In this document: positions 31,815 through 40,835 of the stretch, piece after piece | Layout: every line of letters starts with the position of its first letter | Position numbering within the stretch: position 1 is the first letter of the stretch | Assembly (NCBI RefSeq): GCF_902859945.1 | Contig: NZ_CADIKL010000032.1 | Span: 30,193-94,192 of the forward strand | Length of the DNA stretch: 64,000 nt | Direction of reading: 5' to 3' | Origin: Paraburkholderia caffeinitolerans | Lineage (GTDB): Bacteria; Pseudomonadota; Gammaproteobacteria; Burkholderiales; Burkholderiaceae | The notes under the pieces: generated by a model | The model's database searches: none | What the model was told of the DNA's origin: nothing | What the model saw: the letters and a program-made list of their open reading frames with translations, nothing else | Position numbers and translations under genes: made by a program

Positions 31815-32910
31815 ATGAAAGTCGCGATTGCAGGCGCAGGCCTGATTGGCCACACCATTGCACACATGCTGCGCGCAACCGGAGACTATGAAGTCACGGC
31901 GCTCGACCGCGATGCCAAGGCACTCGAAAAGCTGGCCGCGCAGGGCATTCCCACCCAGCGTGTCGATTCCGGCGACGCCGCCGCGCTGCGCGCCGCGCTC
32001 GAAGGCTTCGACGTGCTCATCAATGCACTTTGCGGTGAATGTCGCGTCGGCGGCCAAGAGCGCGGGCGTTCACTACTTCGACCTCACCGAGGACGTGCGC
32101 GCTACGCACGCAATCCGCGAACTCGCCGAAGACGCCGATCACGCATTCATGCCGCAATGCGGCCTGGCTCCTGGCTTCATTGGCCTCGCGGCGCATGCGC
32201 TCGCAAGCCGCTTCACCGAGATTCGCGAAGTGAAAATGCGCGTGGGCGCGCTGCCGCAGTTCCCCACCAATGCGCTCAAGTACAACCTCACCTGGAGCGT
32301 GGACGGCCTCATCAACGAGTACTGCCAGCCGTGCGAGGCGATCCACGGGGGCCGCACGCAGATGGTGCAGCCGCTCGAAGGTCACGAGCACTTCTCGCTC
32401 GACGGCGTGGAGTATGAGGCGTTCAACACGTCGGGCGGTCTCGGCACGTTGTGCGAGACGCTGGGCGGGCGCGTCGAATCGCTCGACTACAAGTCGGTGC
32501 GCTATCCGGGCCACCGCGCGCTCATGCAATTCCTGCTCGAAGATCTGCGTCTCTCGGGCGACCGCGACACGCTCAAGTCGATCATGCGCCGCGCGATTCC
32601 GTCCACCGAGCAGGACGTCGTGCTGATCTTCATCACGGTGACCGGCATGCGTAACGGCCAGCTCGTGCAGGAAGTCTTCACGCGCAAGATCTTCGCGAAG
32701 ACGGTGTGCGGCGTGCCGATGAGCGCAATCGAAATCACCACGGCCGGTGCAATGTGCGCGGTGCTCGATCTGTTCCGCGAGAAGAAGCTGCCGCAAAAGG
32801 GCTTCGTGCGCCAGGAGCAGGTGTCGCTCGAGCAGTTCCTCTCGAACCGCTTCGGCAAGGTGTATGAAGGCGCGACGCTCGAAGCGCTGGCTTCGGCACA
32901 CGTCGACTGA
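31815..32910 (+). pseudogene. Saccharopine/lysine dehydrogenase-like gene, frameshifted
   Basis: The gene starts at 31815 with an excellent AAGGAG site and the NAD-binding motif (VAIAGAGLIGHTIAHML). The first frame is family-like up to Val-Leu-Ile-Asn-Ala near 32027. From 32029 the family continues in the next frame (FAVNVASAAKSAGVHYFDLT, in part) to the stop at 32910. Related proteins usually have Leu-Pro between Ala and the Phe/Tyr, so about 5 bases (or 2) seem to be missing. The total length of 1096 is not a multiple of three. The protein would be about 365 residues and act in lysine or other amino-acid oxidation. Either a real null allele or an assembly error; the rest is well preserved, so any loss is recent. 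Confidence 0.85.
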
Positions 32911-32954
32911 AGTGGAAGTAAAGGCGGCGCGCCGCGGCTGCGATCGAACCTCGA

Positions 32955-33554
32955 TCAGGCCGCGGACGCCGTCACGATGCGCTGCAGCAATGCGTCGTAG
33001 TCGGCGGGCTCGGGCGCGGTCGTGTCGAACACGATGAGGTCGTCGAGTTGCGCGCCCGCAGGCTCGAAGCGCCGCTTGCGATAGCTGTTCCAGTGCGCGA
33101 GCTTGTAGGCATCGTCGGGATGGTTGCGCGCCACGATACGCTGGCGCGCCGTTGCTTCGTCGGTGCGCACCCAGACGGCGGCGAGGCCCACGTCCGCCAC
33201 CACTCCCAACCATGCGCGATCGAGCAGGCGCCGCTCGCGCACCTCCCCCGAAAGCGGTCCGACCGCAATCACGCTCACGCCCAGCGCGAGATTTTCGCGC
33301 GCGGTGTCGAGCATGCCCTGATATTCGGGATCTCGCAGATGCTGGAGAAATAGCGGGCTGTCGCGGTCGTGCGGGTCCTGGCCGAGCGCGGCGAGCATCG
33401 CAGCGCCGGTGCGCCCGTAGAGCGTGTCCTTGTCGAGCAGGCAGAACGGTTCACCCGTCGCGCGGGCCAGCGGGCCGAGCAGGCGCTTGGCGAGCGAGGT
33501 TTTGCCGGTGCCGGCGTGGCCGCAGAAGAAAATCAGCCGCGTCACGACCCGCAT
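32955..33554 (-). CDS. AAA-family P-loop ATPase/kinase-like protein
   Basis: The 199-residue protein begins with a Walker A loop (FFCGHAGTGKTSLAKRLL, residues 9-26) and ends with a typical small-molecule-kinase-like sequence (ARQRIVARNHPDDAYKL, FDTTAPEPADYDALLQRI). The middle has an Arg-rich lid-like segment. It resembles single-domain P-loop kinases of unknown substrate rather than AAA+ oligomers. The start at 33554 is chosen because it lies right before the Walker A strand; the frame stays open upstream. It is convergent with the frameshifted dehydrogenase. Confidence 0.8.
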   Translation of the reverse strand: MRVVTRLIFFCGHAGTGKTSLAKRLLGPLARATGEPFCLLDKDTLYGRTGAAMLAALGQDPHDRDSPLFLQHLRDPEYQGMLDTARENLALGVSVIAVGPLSGEVRERRLLDRAWLGVVADVGLAAVWVRTDEATARQRIVARNHPDDAYKLAHWNSYRKRRFEPAGAQLDDLIVFDTTAPEPADYDALLQRIVTASAA

Positions 33555-33843
33555 CCCTGAACCCTGGCGGGCTGTGCATACCTCATCGCCTGCATGCTCC
33601 TCATGTGACGTGATGACTTGACTGCGCTGGACCGCGCCCGATTCCAAAGCATATACCAGCGCTCCCGCGTCGATGCGCCGCTCGCAATGGCTCGCGGCGC
33701 GCAATGTGCGGCGTCGCGCGTGGGTCAGCGTCGTGTGCGTATATGATGGGCGCACCCGGCCGTTGCCCGCGTCGAGGATCGAAACGCCCCGCGCGCCCCG
33801 CGCGCCGCGCCAGCACCGGAAAACCGACGAGGGAATAGCGTCC

Positions 33844-34314
33844 ATGCCATCGCGCGTATTCAGAGTGAGCTTTGGTTCGCAGCGCGCCGCGCTAGCGGCG
33901 GCGCTGTTGGCGGCCGCAGTCCTCGCGCTGCCGCTGGCGTTGGGCGGCTGCGCCGAGGAGCCGTCGGCACCGATGCCGTTCAAGCCGGTGCCGGCGGAGC
34001 GCATCGTCAAGCCGGGCTATACACAGCCGGGCGAAGGGCTCGTGGCCGTTGACGTGCGGCGCGAGCGCACCCGCAACGTCATCGTCAAGTTCCGCGACGC
34101 CCCTGTCTATATCGACGGCGAGCAGGTCACCGACCTCATGGACGGCGAGCACGTCACCTTCTACCTGAAGCCGGGCGTGCACCGCATCGGCGTGACCACG
34201 CAGTTCGATCCGGTCGTGGAGTTGCGCTTCGTCGTCGATCCGCGCTACACGAACCGGGCCAGCGTAACGTTCGACAAGGATCATCGCATCGGCATTCGCC
34301 GGGTTGCGCAGTGA
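33844..34314 (+). CDS. Lipoprotein, hypothetical
   Basis: The 156-residue product has a lipoprotein signal (hydrophobic core, then LGGC with Cys near residue 36). The mature part starts AEEPSAPMPFKPVP and continues with beta-rich sequence: VKFRDAPVYIDGEQVTDLMD, VTFYLKPGVHRIGVTTQFDP (PEGA-like turn pattern) and ASVTFDKDHRIGI. The YLKPG-VHRIGV pattern resembles small PEGA-type domains of envelope proteins. It is probably attached to the inner side of the outer membrane. The ATG at 33844 is the only start with a signal peptide directly behind it. Function unknown; corA follows at a distance of 129 bases. Confidence 0.8.
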   Translation: MPSRVFRVSFGSQRAALAAALLAAAVLALPLALGGCAEEPSAPMPFKPVPAERIVKPGYTQPGEGLVAVDVRRERTRNVIVKFRDAPVYIDGEQVTDLMDGEHVTFYLKPGVHRIGVTTQFDPVVELRFVVDPRYTNRASVTFDKDHRIGIRRVAQ

Positions 34315-34443
34315 TGCTGCCGGCGGATAGCACGTGTTGCGCCGCCCAGACCGGCGTAACGCTTAAACTTGCCGAATCGATCAACTTCAGGACAGGCGGC
34401 GCGCCCATTTTCCCCACCCGCGCCGTCGGGACGCACACGACAC

Positions 34444-35421
34444 ATGCTTATCAATTGCGCCGCGTATCAGGGCGGCAAAAAACTCGCCGATATCGGCATC
34501 GAGGCAATCAGCGACTATCTCCAGAAACCCGGGTGCTTCGTCTGGGTCGCGCTCAAGGACCCTGAAGCGGGCGAGATGGCCGCGATGAAGGAAGAGTTCG
34601 GCCTGCACACGCTCGCCATCGAAGACGTGATGAACGGCAAGCAGCGACCGAAGATCGAGGAATACGGCGACACGCTTTTCGCGGTGTTCCATACGATCGA
34701 GATCGACGAGGAGGATGAAATCGTCACCGGGCAGGTGAATGTGTTCGCCGGTCCGAATTTCGTGCTTTCGGTGCGCCATCGTGCGCAGCAGGGTTTCCAG
34801 GACGTGCGCGCCCGCTGCGAGCGCGAGCCTGAACTGCTCAAGGAGGGCGCGGGTTTCGTGCTCTACGCGCTGATGGACAGCGTGGTCGACCGCTACGCGC
34901 CCGTGCTGGAGAAGCTCTCGGGCGAGATCGAGGATCTGGAAGACCGTATCTTCGAGAAGCACTCGCTCTCGCAGTCGCGCGCCATCATCGAAGATCTCTA
35001 TTCGCTCAAGCGGCGCCTCGTGATCGTGCAGCACCACGTCACGCCGCTCGTGGACGCCGTGGGCAAACTCGTGGGCGGGCGCATTCCGCAGATCTGCAGC
35101 GGCATGCAGGCGTACTATCGCGATGTTTACGATCACCTCGTGCGCGTGTCCAACCTGGTCGACGCGCGCCGCGAAATGATCGTCACGGCGATCCAGGTGA
35201 ATCTCGGCATGATCTCGCTCGCCGAGAACGAGGTGACCAAGCGGCTCGGCTCGTTCGCCGCGCTCTTCGCGGTGCCGACCATGATCGCGGGGATCTACGG
35301 GATGAACTTCGCCAATATCCCCGAATTGCATTTCAAGTATGGTTACCAGGTTTGCCTCGCCATGATGGCGATTATCGACATCGTGCTGTACGTCCTGTTC
35401 CGCCGTGGCGGCTGGCTCTGA
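34444..35421 (+). CDS. corA: CorA-family magnesium/cobalt transporter
   Basis: The 325-residue protein has the large cytoplasmic N-terminal domain with long helices, and two transmembrane helices at the C-terminus. The signature YGMNFANIPEL with GMN at residues 286-288 lies between them in the outer loop and forms the ion filter. The last helix ends in a basic tail (FRRGGWL). CorA forms a pentamer in the inner membrane and admits Mg2+ (also Co2+ and Ni2+). The start has a poor Shine-Dalgarno but the product length agrees with the family. Confidence 0.95.
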   Translation: MLINCAAYQGGKKLADIGIEAISDYLQKPGCFVWVALKDPEAGEMAAMKEEFGLHTLAIEDVMNGKQRPKIEEYGDTLFAVFHTIEIDEEDEIVTGQVNVFAGPNFVLSVRHRAQQGFQDVRARCEREPELLKEGAGFVLYALMDSVVDRYAPVLEKLSGEIEDLEDRIFEKHSLSQSRAIIEDLYSLKRRLVIVQHHVTPLVDAVGKLVGGRIPQICSGMQAYYRDVYDHLVRVSNLVDARREMIVTAIQVNLGMISLAENEVTKRLGSFAALFAVPTMIAGIYGMNFANIPELHFKYGYQVCLAMMAIIDIVLYVLFRRGGWL

Positions 35422-35559
35422 GGCCGATTCCGGGGCCGATGCTGGTGCCGGTTGCTGCGCCGCAGCGTCCTGTTGCGCGCCGGGAATGGGTTGCCTGAAT
35501 ACGTTTGCGCATAACCAGAAATACGGCCCGGCCGGGCCAGACAACCGGAGACACAAACG

Positions 35560-36537
35560 ATGAACTCCCGCATTCGCCGGCGCGTTCTAGGCGCCGCAGC
35601 CGCACTTGCCACCGTCACGTTCGCGGCCGCCATGCCGCTTACCGCTCACGCTCAGGCAGCCGGGCAGAAGCCGAAAATCGCGCTGGTCATGAAGTCGCTT
35701 GCCAACGAGTTCTTCCTGACCATGGAAACCGGCGCGAAGGATTACCAGAAGCACAACGCGTCCAGCTTCGACCTCGTGACCAACGGCATCAAGAACGAAA
35801 CCGACACGGCCGCGCAGATCCAGATCGTCGAGCAGATGATCGTCTCCAAGGTCGATGCCATCGTGCTTGCGCCCGCCGATTCCAAGGCGCTCGTGCCGGT
35901 CGTGAAGAAGGCCGTGGACGCGGGCATCATCGTCGTGAACATCGACAACCGGCTCGATCCCGACGTGCTCAAGTCCAAGGACCTGAACGTGCCGTTCGTG
36001 GGCCCCGACAACCGCAAGGGCGCGCGCCAGGTCGGCGAATACCTCGCGAAGAAGCTCAAGGCCGGCGATCAGGTGGGCATCGTGGAGGGCGTTTCGACCA
36101 CCACCAACGCACAGCAGCGCACCGCAGGCTTCAAGGACGCGATGCAGGCCGTGGGCGCGAAGATCGTCTCGGTGCAATCGGGCGAATGGGAAATCGACAA
36201 GGGCAATGCGGTCGCCTCCGCCATGCTCAACGAATATCCCGGCATGAAGGCGCTCTTGTGCGGCAACGACAACATGGCGATCGGCGCCGTGTCCGCCGTG
36301 CGCGCGGCCGGCAAGCAGGGCAAGGTCTACGTGGTGGGCTACGACAACATCGACGCCATCAAGCCGATGCTCAAGGACGGCCGCGTGCTCGCCACCGCCG
36401 ACCAGTACGCCGCGAAGCAGGCCGTGTTCGGCATCGACACGGCGCTCAAGGCGCTCAAGGAACACAAGAAGCAGTCCGAACTCTCGGGCGTGGTCGAAAC
36501 GCCAGTCGTACTGGTGACCAAGGACAGCGCGAAGTAG
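35560..36537 (+). CDS. rbsB: Ribose-type ABC transporter substrate-binding protein
   Basis: The 325-residue periplasmic protein has a signal peptide (cleavage near AHA-QA, residue 31) and the PBP type I fold: PKIALVMKSLANEFFLTMETGAKDY (in part), ADSKALVPVVKKAVDAGIIVV and the GFKDAM segment, with CGNDNMAIGAVSAVRAAG (in part) for sugar contacts. It is the first gene of an rbsB-rbsA-rbsC-lacI-rbsK set. The start has a GGAG 9-13 bases upstream. Ribose is likely because of the ribokinase at the end; a related sugar or polyol cannot be excluded. Confidence 0.9.
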   Translation: MNSRIRRRVLGAAAALATVTFAAAMPLTAHAQAAGQKPKIALVMKSLANEFFLTMETGAKDYQKHNASSFDLVTNGIKNETDTAAQIQIVEQMIVSKVDAIVLAPADSKALVPVVKKAVDAGIIVVNIDNRLDPDVLKSKDLNVPFVGPDNRKGARQVGEYLAKKLKAGDQVGIVEGVSTTTNAQQRTAGFKDAMQAVGAKIVSVQSGEWEIDKGNAVASAMLNEYPGMKALLCGNDNMAIGAVSAVRAAGKQGKVYVVGYDNIDAIKPMLKDGRVLATADQYAAKQAVFGIDTALKALKEHKKQSELSGVVETPVVLVTKDSAK

Positions 36538-36816
36538 TCGAAAGGCGAACGTAATGAACGTGGCCGCGCCGCGCCGATCGTGGGCGGCGCGCGTTCCGCT
36601 CATGCCGTTCATGTAATAAGTGCTCAAGAAAGCCACTGCGCCGCCGTTATTCGTATTGTGATGGCCGCGCAAGCAGCAAGCAGCAAGCAGCAAGCAAAAG
36701 CGGGCCGCCGTGGCGGCATCGCTCGAACGCGCCGCCTGAACGGCAGCCGCGCGCTCCGCAATCCCGCGCTACCTTTGCCGGATCCGGGCGCCGCGGCTCG
36801 CGATAACAGGATCGTG
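36538..36816. promoter_or_regulatory. rbsB-rbsA intercistronic region with hairpin
   Basis: A 279-base gap inside the operon. An 8-bp GC stem (36565-36572 with 36584-36591) with an 11-base loop follows the rbsB stop and could protect rbsB mRNA or reduce read-through, which would give more binding protein than ATPase. A heptamer tandem repeat lies at 36671-36698. An in-frame ATG at 36661 would add 52 residues to RbsA, but they have no family likeness. Confidence 0.55.
36671..36698 (+). repeat. Heptanucleotide tandem repeat (AAGCAGC)
   Basis: Three perfect AAGCAGC units (36671-36691) and a fourth partial one (AAGCAAA) stand 120-145 bases before the rbsA start. The frame open from 36580 passes through it, so copy-number change would alter the reading frame of any longer RbsA product. 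Confidence 0.75.
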
Positions 36817-38568
36817 ATGGAAGCAATTGCCCCCGACGCCCAATCGCCGGCATCCGCGCAAGGCGCGGTGCTCACGGTGACGGGCGCCGGCAAGACCTAC
36901 GAGCAGCCGGTGCTCGCCGACGTCAGCCTCGCGCTGCACGCGGGGGAAGTGCTTGCGCTCACGGGCGAGAACGGCGCGGGCAAGAGCACGCTCTCGAAGA
37001 TCGTGGGCGGGCTCACCGCGCCCACCACCGGCGCCATGACGCTGATGGGCCAGCCTTATGCGCCGGCGAGCCGCGCGCAGGCCGAGGCGCTCGGCGTGCG
37101 CATGGTGATGCAGGAGCTCAACCTGCTGCCCACGCTTTCGGTTGCCGAGAACCTGTATCTGAACCGCTTGCCGCGCAGCTTCGGGCCGCTCGGCTGGGCG
37201 GGCTGGATCGACCGCGCGCGCTTGCACGAGGACGCCCGCGCGGCGATGGCGCAAGTCGGACTCGAAGCGATCGATCCCGAGACGCCCGTGGGCGAGCTCG
37301 GCATCGGCCACCAGCAGTTGGTGGAGATCGCGCGCAACCTGATCGGCGACGAGGCGCAAGGCGCCGCGCCGCTGCGCGTGCTGATCCTGGACGAGCCCAC
37401 CGCGATGCTCACGGGCCGCGAAGTCGAGCTGCTGTTCGAGCAGATCGCCCGGCTCAAGGCGCGCGGCGTGGCGCTCGTCTACATCTCGCACCGGCTCGAG
37501 GAACTCGAGCGCATCGCGCAGCGCGTGGCAGTGCTGCGCGACGGCCGGCTCGTGCGCGTGGACGAGATGGCCAACCTCACGCCCGAGCGCATCGTCGCGC
37601 TGATGGTGGGGCGCGAGCTCGGCGAGCGCATCGAGCTGGGCGAGCGGCGTATCGGCGCGCCGCTGCTCAAGGTGGACGGGATCGGCCGCGCCAGCGTCGT
37701 GCGCGATGTGTCGTTCGAGGTGCGCGCGGGGGAAATTTTCGGCGTGTCGGGACTGATCGGCGCGGGACGCACCGAGCTCATGCGGCTCATTTACGGCGCC
37801 GACGCGAAGGATCGCGGCACGGTGGCGCTTGCCGGCGCAGCGGGCGAGCCGCCCAAGCCCGTGCGCATCGACTCGCCGGTGGACGCGGTGCGCCACGGCA
37901 TCGCGCTGATCACCGAGGACCGCAAGGGCGAAGGGTTGTTGCTGACGCAACCGGTGGCCGCGAACGTGTCGCTTGGCAACGTGAGCGCGGTGGCGCGCTA
38001 TGGCGTAGTGGACGCCGAGCGCGAGAACGCGCTTGCCGATACGCAAATCGATGCATTGCGCATCCGCACGACCGGCCCCGGGCAGCGCGTGGGCGAGCTC
38101 TCGGGTGGCAACCAGCAGAAGGTGGTGATCGGCCGCTGGCTCGCGCGGCGCATCACGGGCGAGCAGAGTGCACAGGACGTGCGCGTGCTGCTGTTCGACG
38201 AACCCACGCGCGGCATCGACGTGGGCGCGAAGTTCGATATCTACGCGCTGATGGGCGCGCTCGCACGCGAGGGCTGCGCGCTCGTGGTGGTGTCGAGCGA
38301 CCTGCGCGAGCTGATGCTGATCTGCGATCGTATCGGCGTGATGTCGGCGGGAAAAATGACGGCGACCTTCGCGCGCGGGGAATGGACTCAGGATGCGCTG
38401 CTCGGCGCCGCCTTTGCGGGCTATCGCGCCGAAGACGCGCTGCTCGCCGATGCCGCCGACCTCCCGGAGCCAACAACGCCCGTGGCCACGGAGCAACCCG
38501 AGAGCCGCAATCAAGAGAGCCGCAATCAATCGCCGCCGCCCGATGAGCGAGGAGGAAGCGCTTCATGA
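36817..38568 (+). CDS. rbsA: Ribose-type ABC transporter ATPase (two ABC domains)
   Basis: The 583-residue protein has two fused ATPase domains. The first has Walker A GENGAGKS (50-57), an atypical signature region (ELGIGHQQLVEIARNL) and Walker B LILDEPTA. The second has a degenerate Walker A (GLIGAGRTE), the signature LSGGNQQKV and LLFDEPTRGID; this split pattern is normal for RbsA. A Ser/Asn/Pro-rich tail ends the protein (ESRNQESRNQ repeated). ATG at 36817 has AGG six bases upstream and follows a long gap. It overlaps rbsC by ATGA. Confidence 0.93.
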   Translation: MEAIAPDAQSPASAQGAVLTVTGAGKTYEQPVLADVSLALHAGEVLALTGENGAGKSTLSKIVGGLTAPTTGAMTLMGQPYAPASRAQAEALGVRMVMQELNLLPTLSVAENLYLNRLPRSFGPLGWAGWIDRARLHEDARAAMAQVGLEAIDPETPVGELGIGHQQLVEIARNLIGDEAQGAAPLRVLILDEPTAMLTGREVELLFEQIARLKARGVALVYISHRLEELERIAQRVAVLRDGRLVRVDEMANLTPERIVALMVGRELGERIELGERRIGAPLLKVDGIGRASVVRDVSFEVRAGEIFGVSGLIGAGRTELMRLIYGADAKDRGTVALAGAAGEPPKPVRIDSPVDAVRHGIALITEDRKGEGLLLTQPVAANVSLGNVSAVARYGVVDAERENALADTQIDALRIRTTGPGQRVGELSGGNQQKVVIGRWLARRITGEQSAQDVRVLLFDEPTRGIDVGAKFDIYALMGALAREGCALVVVSSDLRELMLICDRIGVMSAGKMTATFARGEWTQDALLGAAFAGYRAEDALLADAADLPEPTTPVATEQPESRNQESRNQSPPPDERGGSAS

Positions 38569-39602
38569 CGAATCGACCGTTGCGCGAGCAACCAGGGGAA
38601 CAGCCAGAGCCGCCGTCGCAATCCTCTACGCCCGTGATCACGGCCGCGAGCGCCCGGCCCGTCGGCACGCGCTTTGGCTTTTCGAATTATCTGGGCCTCG
38701 CGCTCGCGCTGGTCGCGATGATCGTGCTGTTCTCGCTGCTGAGCTCGCACTTCCTGACCTACGACACGTTCAGCACGATCGCGAACCAGATTCCCGATCT
38801 CGTCGTGATGTCGGTGGGCATGACGTTCGTGCTGATCATCGCGGGCATCGACCTCTCGGTGGGGTCGGTGCTGGCGCTCGGGGCGTCGGTGGTGAGCGTG
38901 GCGTCGCTCAAGTGGGGCCTCGGCGCGTTGCCCGCCGCGCTGCTCGGCGTGCTGGCCGCGGCGGCCACGGGCACGCTTACGGGCGCGGTCACGGTGGGGT
39001 GGCGCATTCCGTCTTTCATCGTCTCGCTCGGCGTGCTGGAGGCCGCGCGCGGCCTCGCGTACCAGATGACGAATTCGCGCACGGCCTATATCGGCGATGC
39101 GTTCGATTTTCTCTCGAACCCGATCGCGTTCGGCATTTCCCCGGCGTTCCTGATCGCCGTCGCAGTGATGGTGATCGCGCAACTGGTGCTCACGCGCACG
39201 GTGTTCGGCCGCTACCTGATCGGCATCGGCACCAACGAGGAGGCGGTGCGCCTCGCGGGCGTCGATCCGCGCCCTTACAAGATCATTGTGTTCGCGCTGA
39301 TGGGCGCGCTTGCGGGGCTTGCGGCGCTGTTCCAGATTTCGCGGCTCGAAGCCGCCGATCCGAACGCGGGCGTCGGCCTGGAGCTACAGGTGATCGCCGC
39401 CGTGGTGATCGGGGGCACGAGCCTGATGGGCGGGCGCGGTTCGGTCATCAGCACGTTCTTCGGCGTGCTGATCATTTCCGTGCTTGCGGCGGGGCTCGCG
39501 CAGATCGGCGCGAACGAGCCGACCAAACGCATCATCACCGGCGCGGTGATCGTGGTCGCGGTGGTGCTCGACACGTATCGGAGCCGCCGCAAGGGCAAGT
39601 GA
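38565..39602 (+). CDS. rbsC: Ribose-type ABC transporter permease
   Basis: The 345-residue inner-membrane protein has a 40-residue polar N-terminus and eight to ten helices. It contains the family sequences GMTFVLIIAGIDLSVGSVLAL (in part), GTLTGAVTVGWRIPSFIVSLG and GTNEEAVRLAGVDPRPYKI, the latter being the cytoplasmic loop that contacts the ATPase. The 4-base overlap with rbsA shows coupled translation. It forms the sugar channel as a dimer. Confidence 0.94.
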   Translation: MTNRPLREQPGEQPEPPSQSSTPVITAASARPVGTRFGFSNYLGLALALVAMIVLFSLLSSHFLTYDTFSTIANQIPDLVVMSVGMTFVLIIAGIDLSVGSVLALGASVVSVASLKWGLGALPAALLGVLAAAATGTLTGAVTVGWRIPSFIVSLGVLEAARGLAYQMTNSRTAYIGDAFDFLSNPIAFGISPAFLIAVAVMVIAQLVLTRTVFGRYLIGIGTNEEAVRLAGVDPRPYKIIVFALMGALAGLAALFQISRLEAADPNAGVGLELQVIAAVVIGGTSLMGGRGSVISTFFGVLIISVLAAGLAQIGANEPTKRIITGAVIVVAVVLDTYRSRRKGK

Positions 39603-39718
39603 TGGGGCAAATGAAGCGGCAAATGAAGAGTGTAGTGACAACAAAAACATAACGAGAGTGCAGCCGCGCAGCGGCAGCAGTAGAAAACGGGCAGGACGAA
39701 GCAGGAGCAACAGAAAAA

Positions 39719-40756
39719 ATGGCGACGATCAAAGATGTGGCCGCCGTGGCGGGGGTGTCTTTCACGACGGTGTCGCATGTGGTGAACAATTCGCGGCCGG
39801 TCTCGGCGAACGTGCGGGCCAAGGTCGAGCAGGCGATTCGAGACCTCAACTATGTGCCGTCGGCGGTTGCGCGCTCGCTCAAGGCGCGCTCGACGGCGAC
39901 GATCGGGCTCGTGGTGCCCAACGGCACGAATCCGTATTTCGCTGAGCTCGCGCGCGGCGTCGAGGACGGCTGCGCGCAAAAGGGCTACTGCGTGTTCTTC
40001 TGCAATTCCGACGACGACCCGGTCAAGCAGCGCAACTACCTGCGCGTGCTGCAGGAAAAGCGCATCGACGGGCTGATCGTGGCGTCGGCGGGCGACGATG
40101 CCGTGCTCGCGGCGACGCTGGGCGAGACGCGCGAGCCGATCGTCGTGGTGGACCGCAACATCGAAGGCCTCGACACCGATCTCGTGCAGATCGACCACGA
40201 GCGCGGCGCGTGGCTCGCGACGCGCCATCTGATCGAGCTCGGGCATTCGCAGATCGGCTGCATTACGGGGCCGGTCAATGCTGCGGTGAGCGCGATGCGC
40301 ATGCACGGCTTTCTGCGCGCGATGGCCGAACGCGGCATCGAGATCGCGCCGGGCGCGATCGTCGAGGCCGACTTCTCGGGCGCGGGCGGCTATCGCGCGG
40401 CGGGGCAACTCTTCGACACCGTGCGACCCAGCGCGATCTTCGCAAGTAACGACATGATGGGCATCGGCGCGCTGCGCGCGGCCGCCGAGCGCGGCCTGCG
40501 CGTGCCGGCCGAGTGCTCGATCATCGGCTTCGACGACATCGAGCTCGGCCAATTCACCTGGCCTGCGCTGTCCACGGTCGGCCAGCCGGTACGCGAGCTG
40601 GGCAAGATGGCGGCGCTCACGCTGATCGAGCGCATCGGCGTTGCCGGTCAGTCGCGCAATGGCGCGACGGTGCTCCGGCGCGTGCTCGCGCCTCAGCTCA
40701 TGGACCGAGAATCGACCGCGCCGTGGTGCGGCGCCCAGGCGTCGCTCGCAGCCTGA
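39719..40756 (+). CDS. rbsR: LacI-family regulator of the ribose locus (RbsR-like)
   Basis: The 345-residue protein starts MATIKDVAAVAGVSFTTVSHVVN, the LacI helix-turn-helix, followed by the hinge helix (YVPSAVARSLKAR) and a ligand domain (IGLVVPNGTNPYFAELARGVEDG, in part). It is inside the operon, between the permease and the ribokinase genes, 116 bases after rbsC. It most likely represses the operon in the absence of ribose or a phosphorylated product. I found no perfect palindrome upstream of rbsB comparable to those in the other two LacI loci. Confidence 0.9.
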   Translation: MATIKDVAAVAGVSFTTVSHVVNNSRPVSANVRAKVEQAIRDLNYVPSAVARSLKARSTATIGLVVPNGTNPYFAELARGVEDGCAQKGYCVFFCNSDDDPVKQRNYLRVLQEKRIDGLIVASAGDDAVLAATLGETREPIVVVDRNIEGLDTDLVQIDHERGAWLATRHLIELGHSQIGCITGPVNAAVSAMRMHGFLRAMAERGIEIAPGAIVEADFSGAGGYRAAGQLFDTVRPSAIFASNDMMGIGALRAAAERGLRVPAECSIIGFDDIELGQFTWPALSTVGQPVRELGKMAALTLIERIGVAGQSRNGATVLRRVLAPQLMDRESTAPWCGAQASLAA

Positions 40757-40835
40757 TGCAGGTGCTACACGCGCATCGAGACGCACGGGCGCGTGCATAA
40801 TCGGCCGACTGAATAGAGCACCGGAGGCACACGAA

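Noticed and set aside
31761..32417. Programmed ribosomal frameshift in the dehydrogenase gene
   Set aside because: No slippery heptamer at 32020-32031; the missing residues point to deleted bases.
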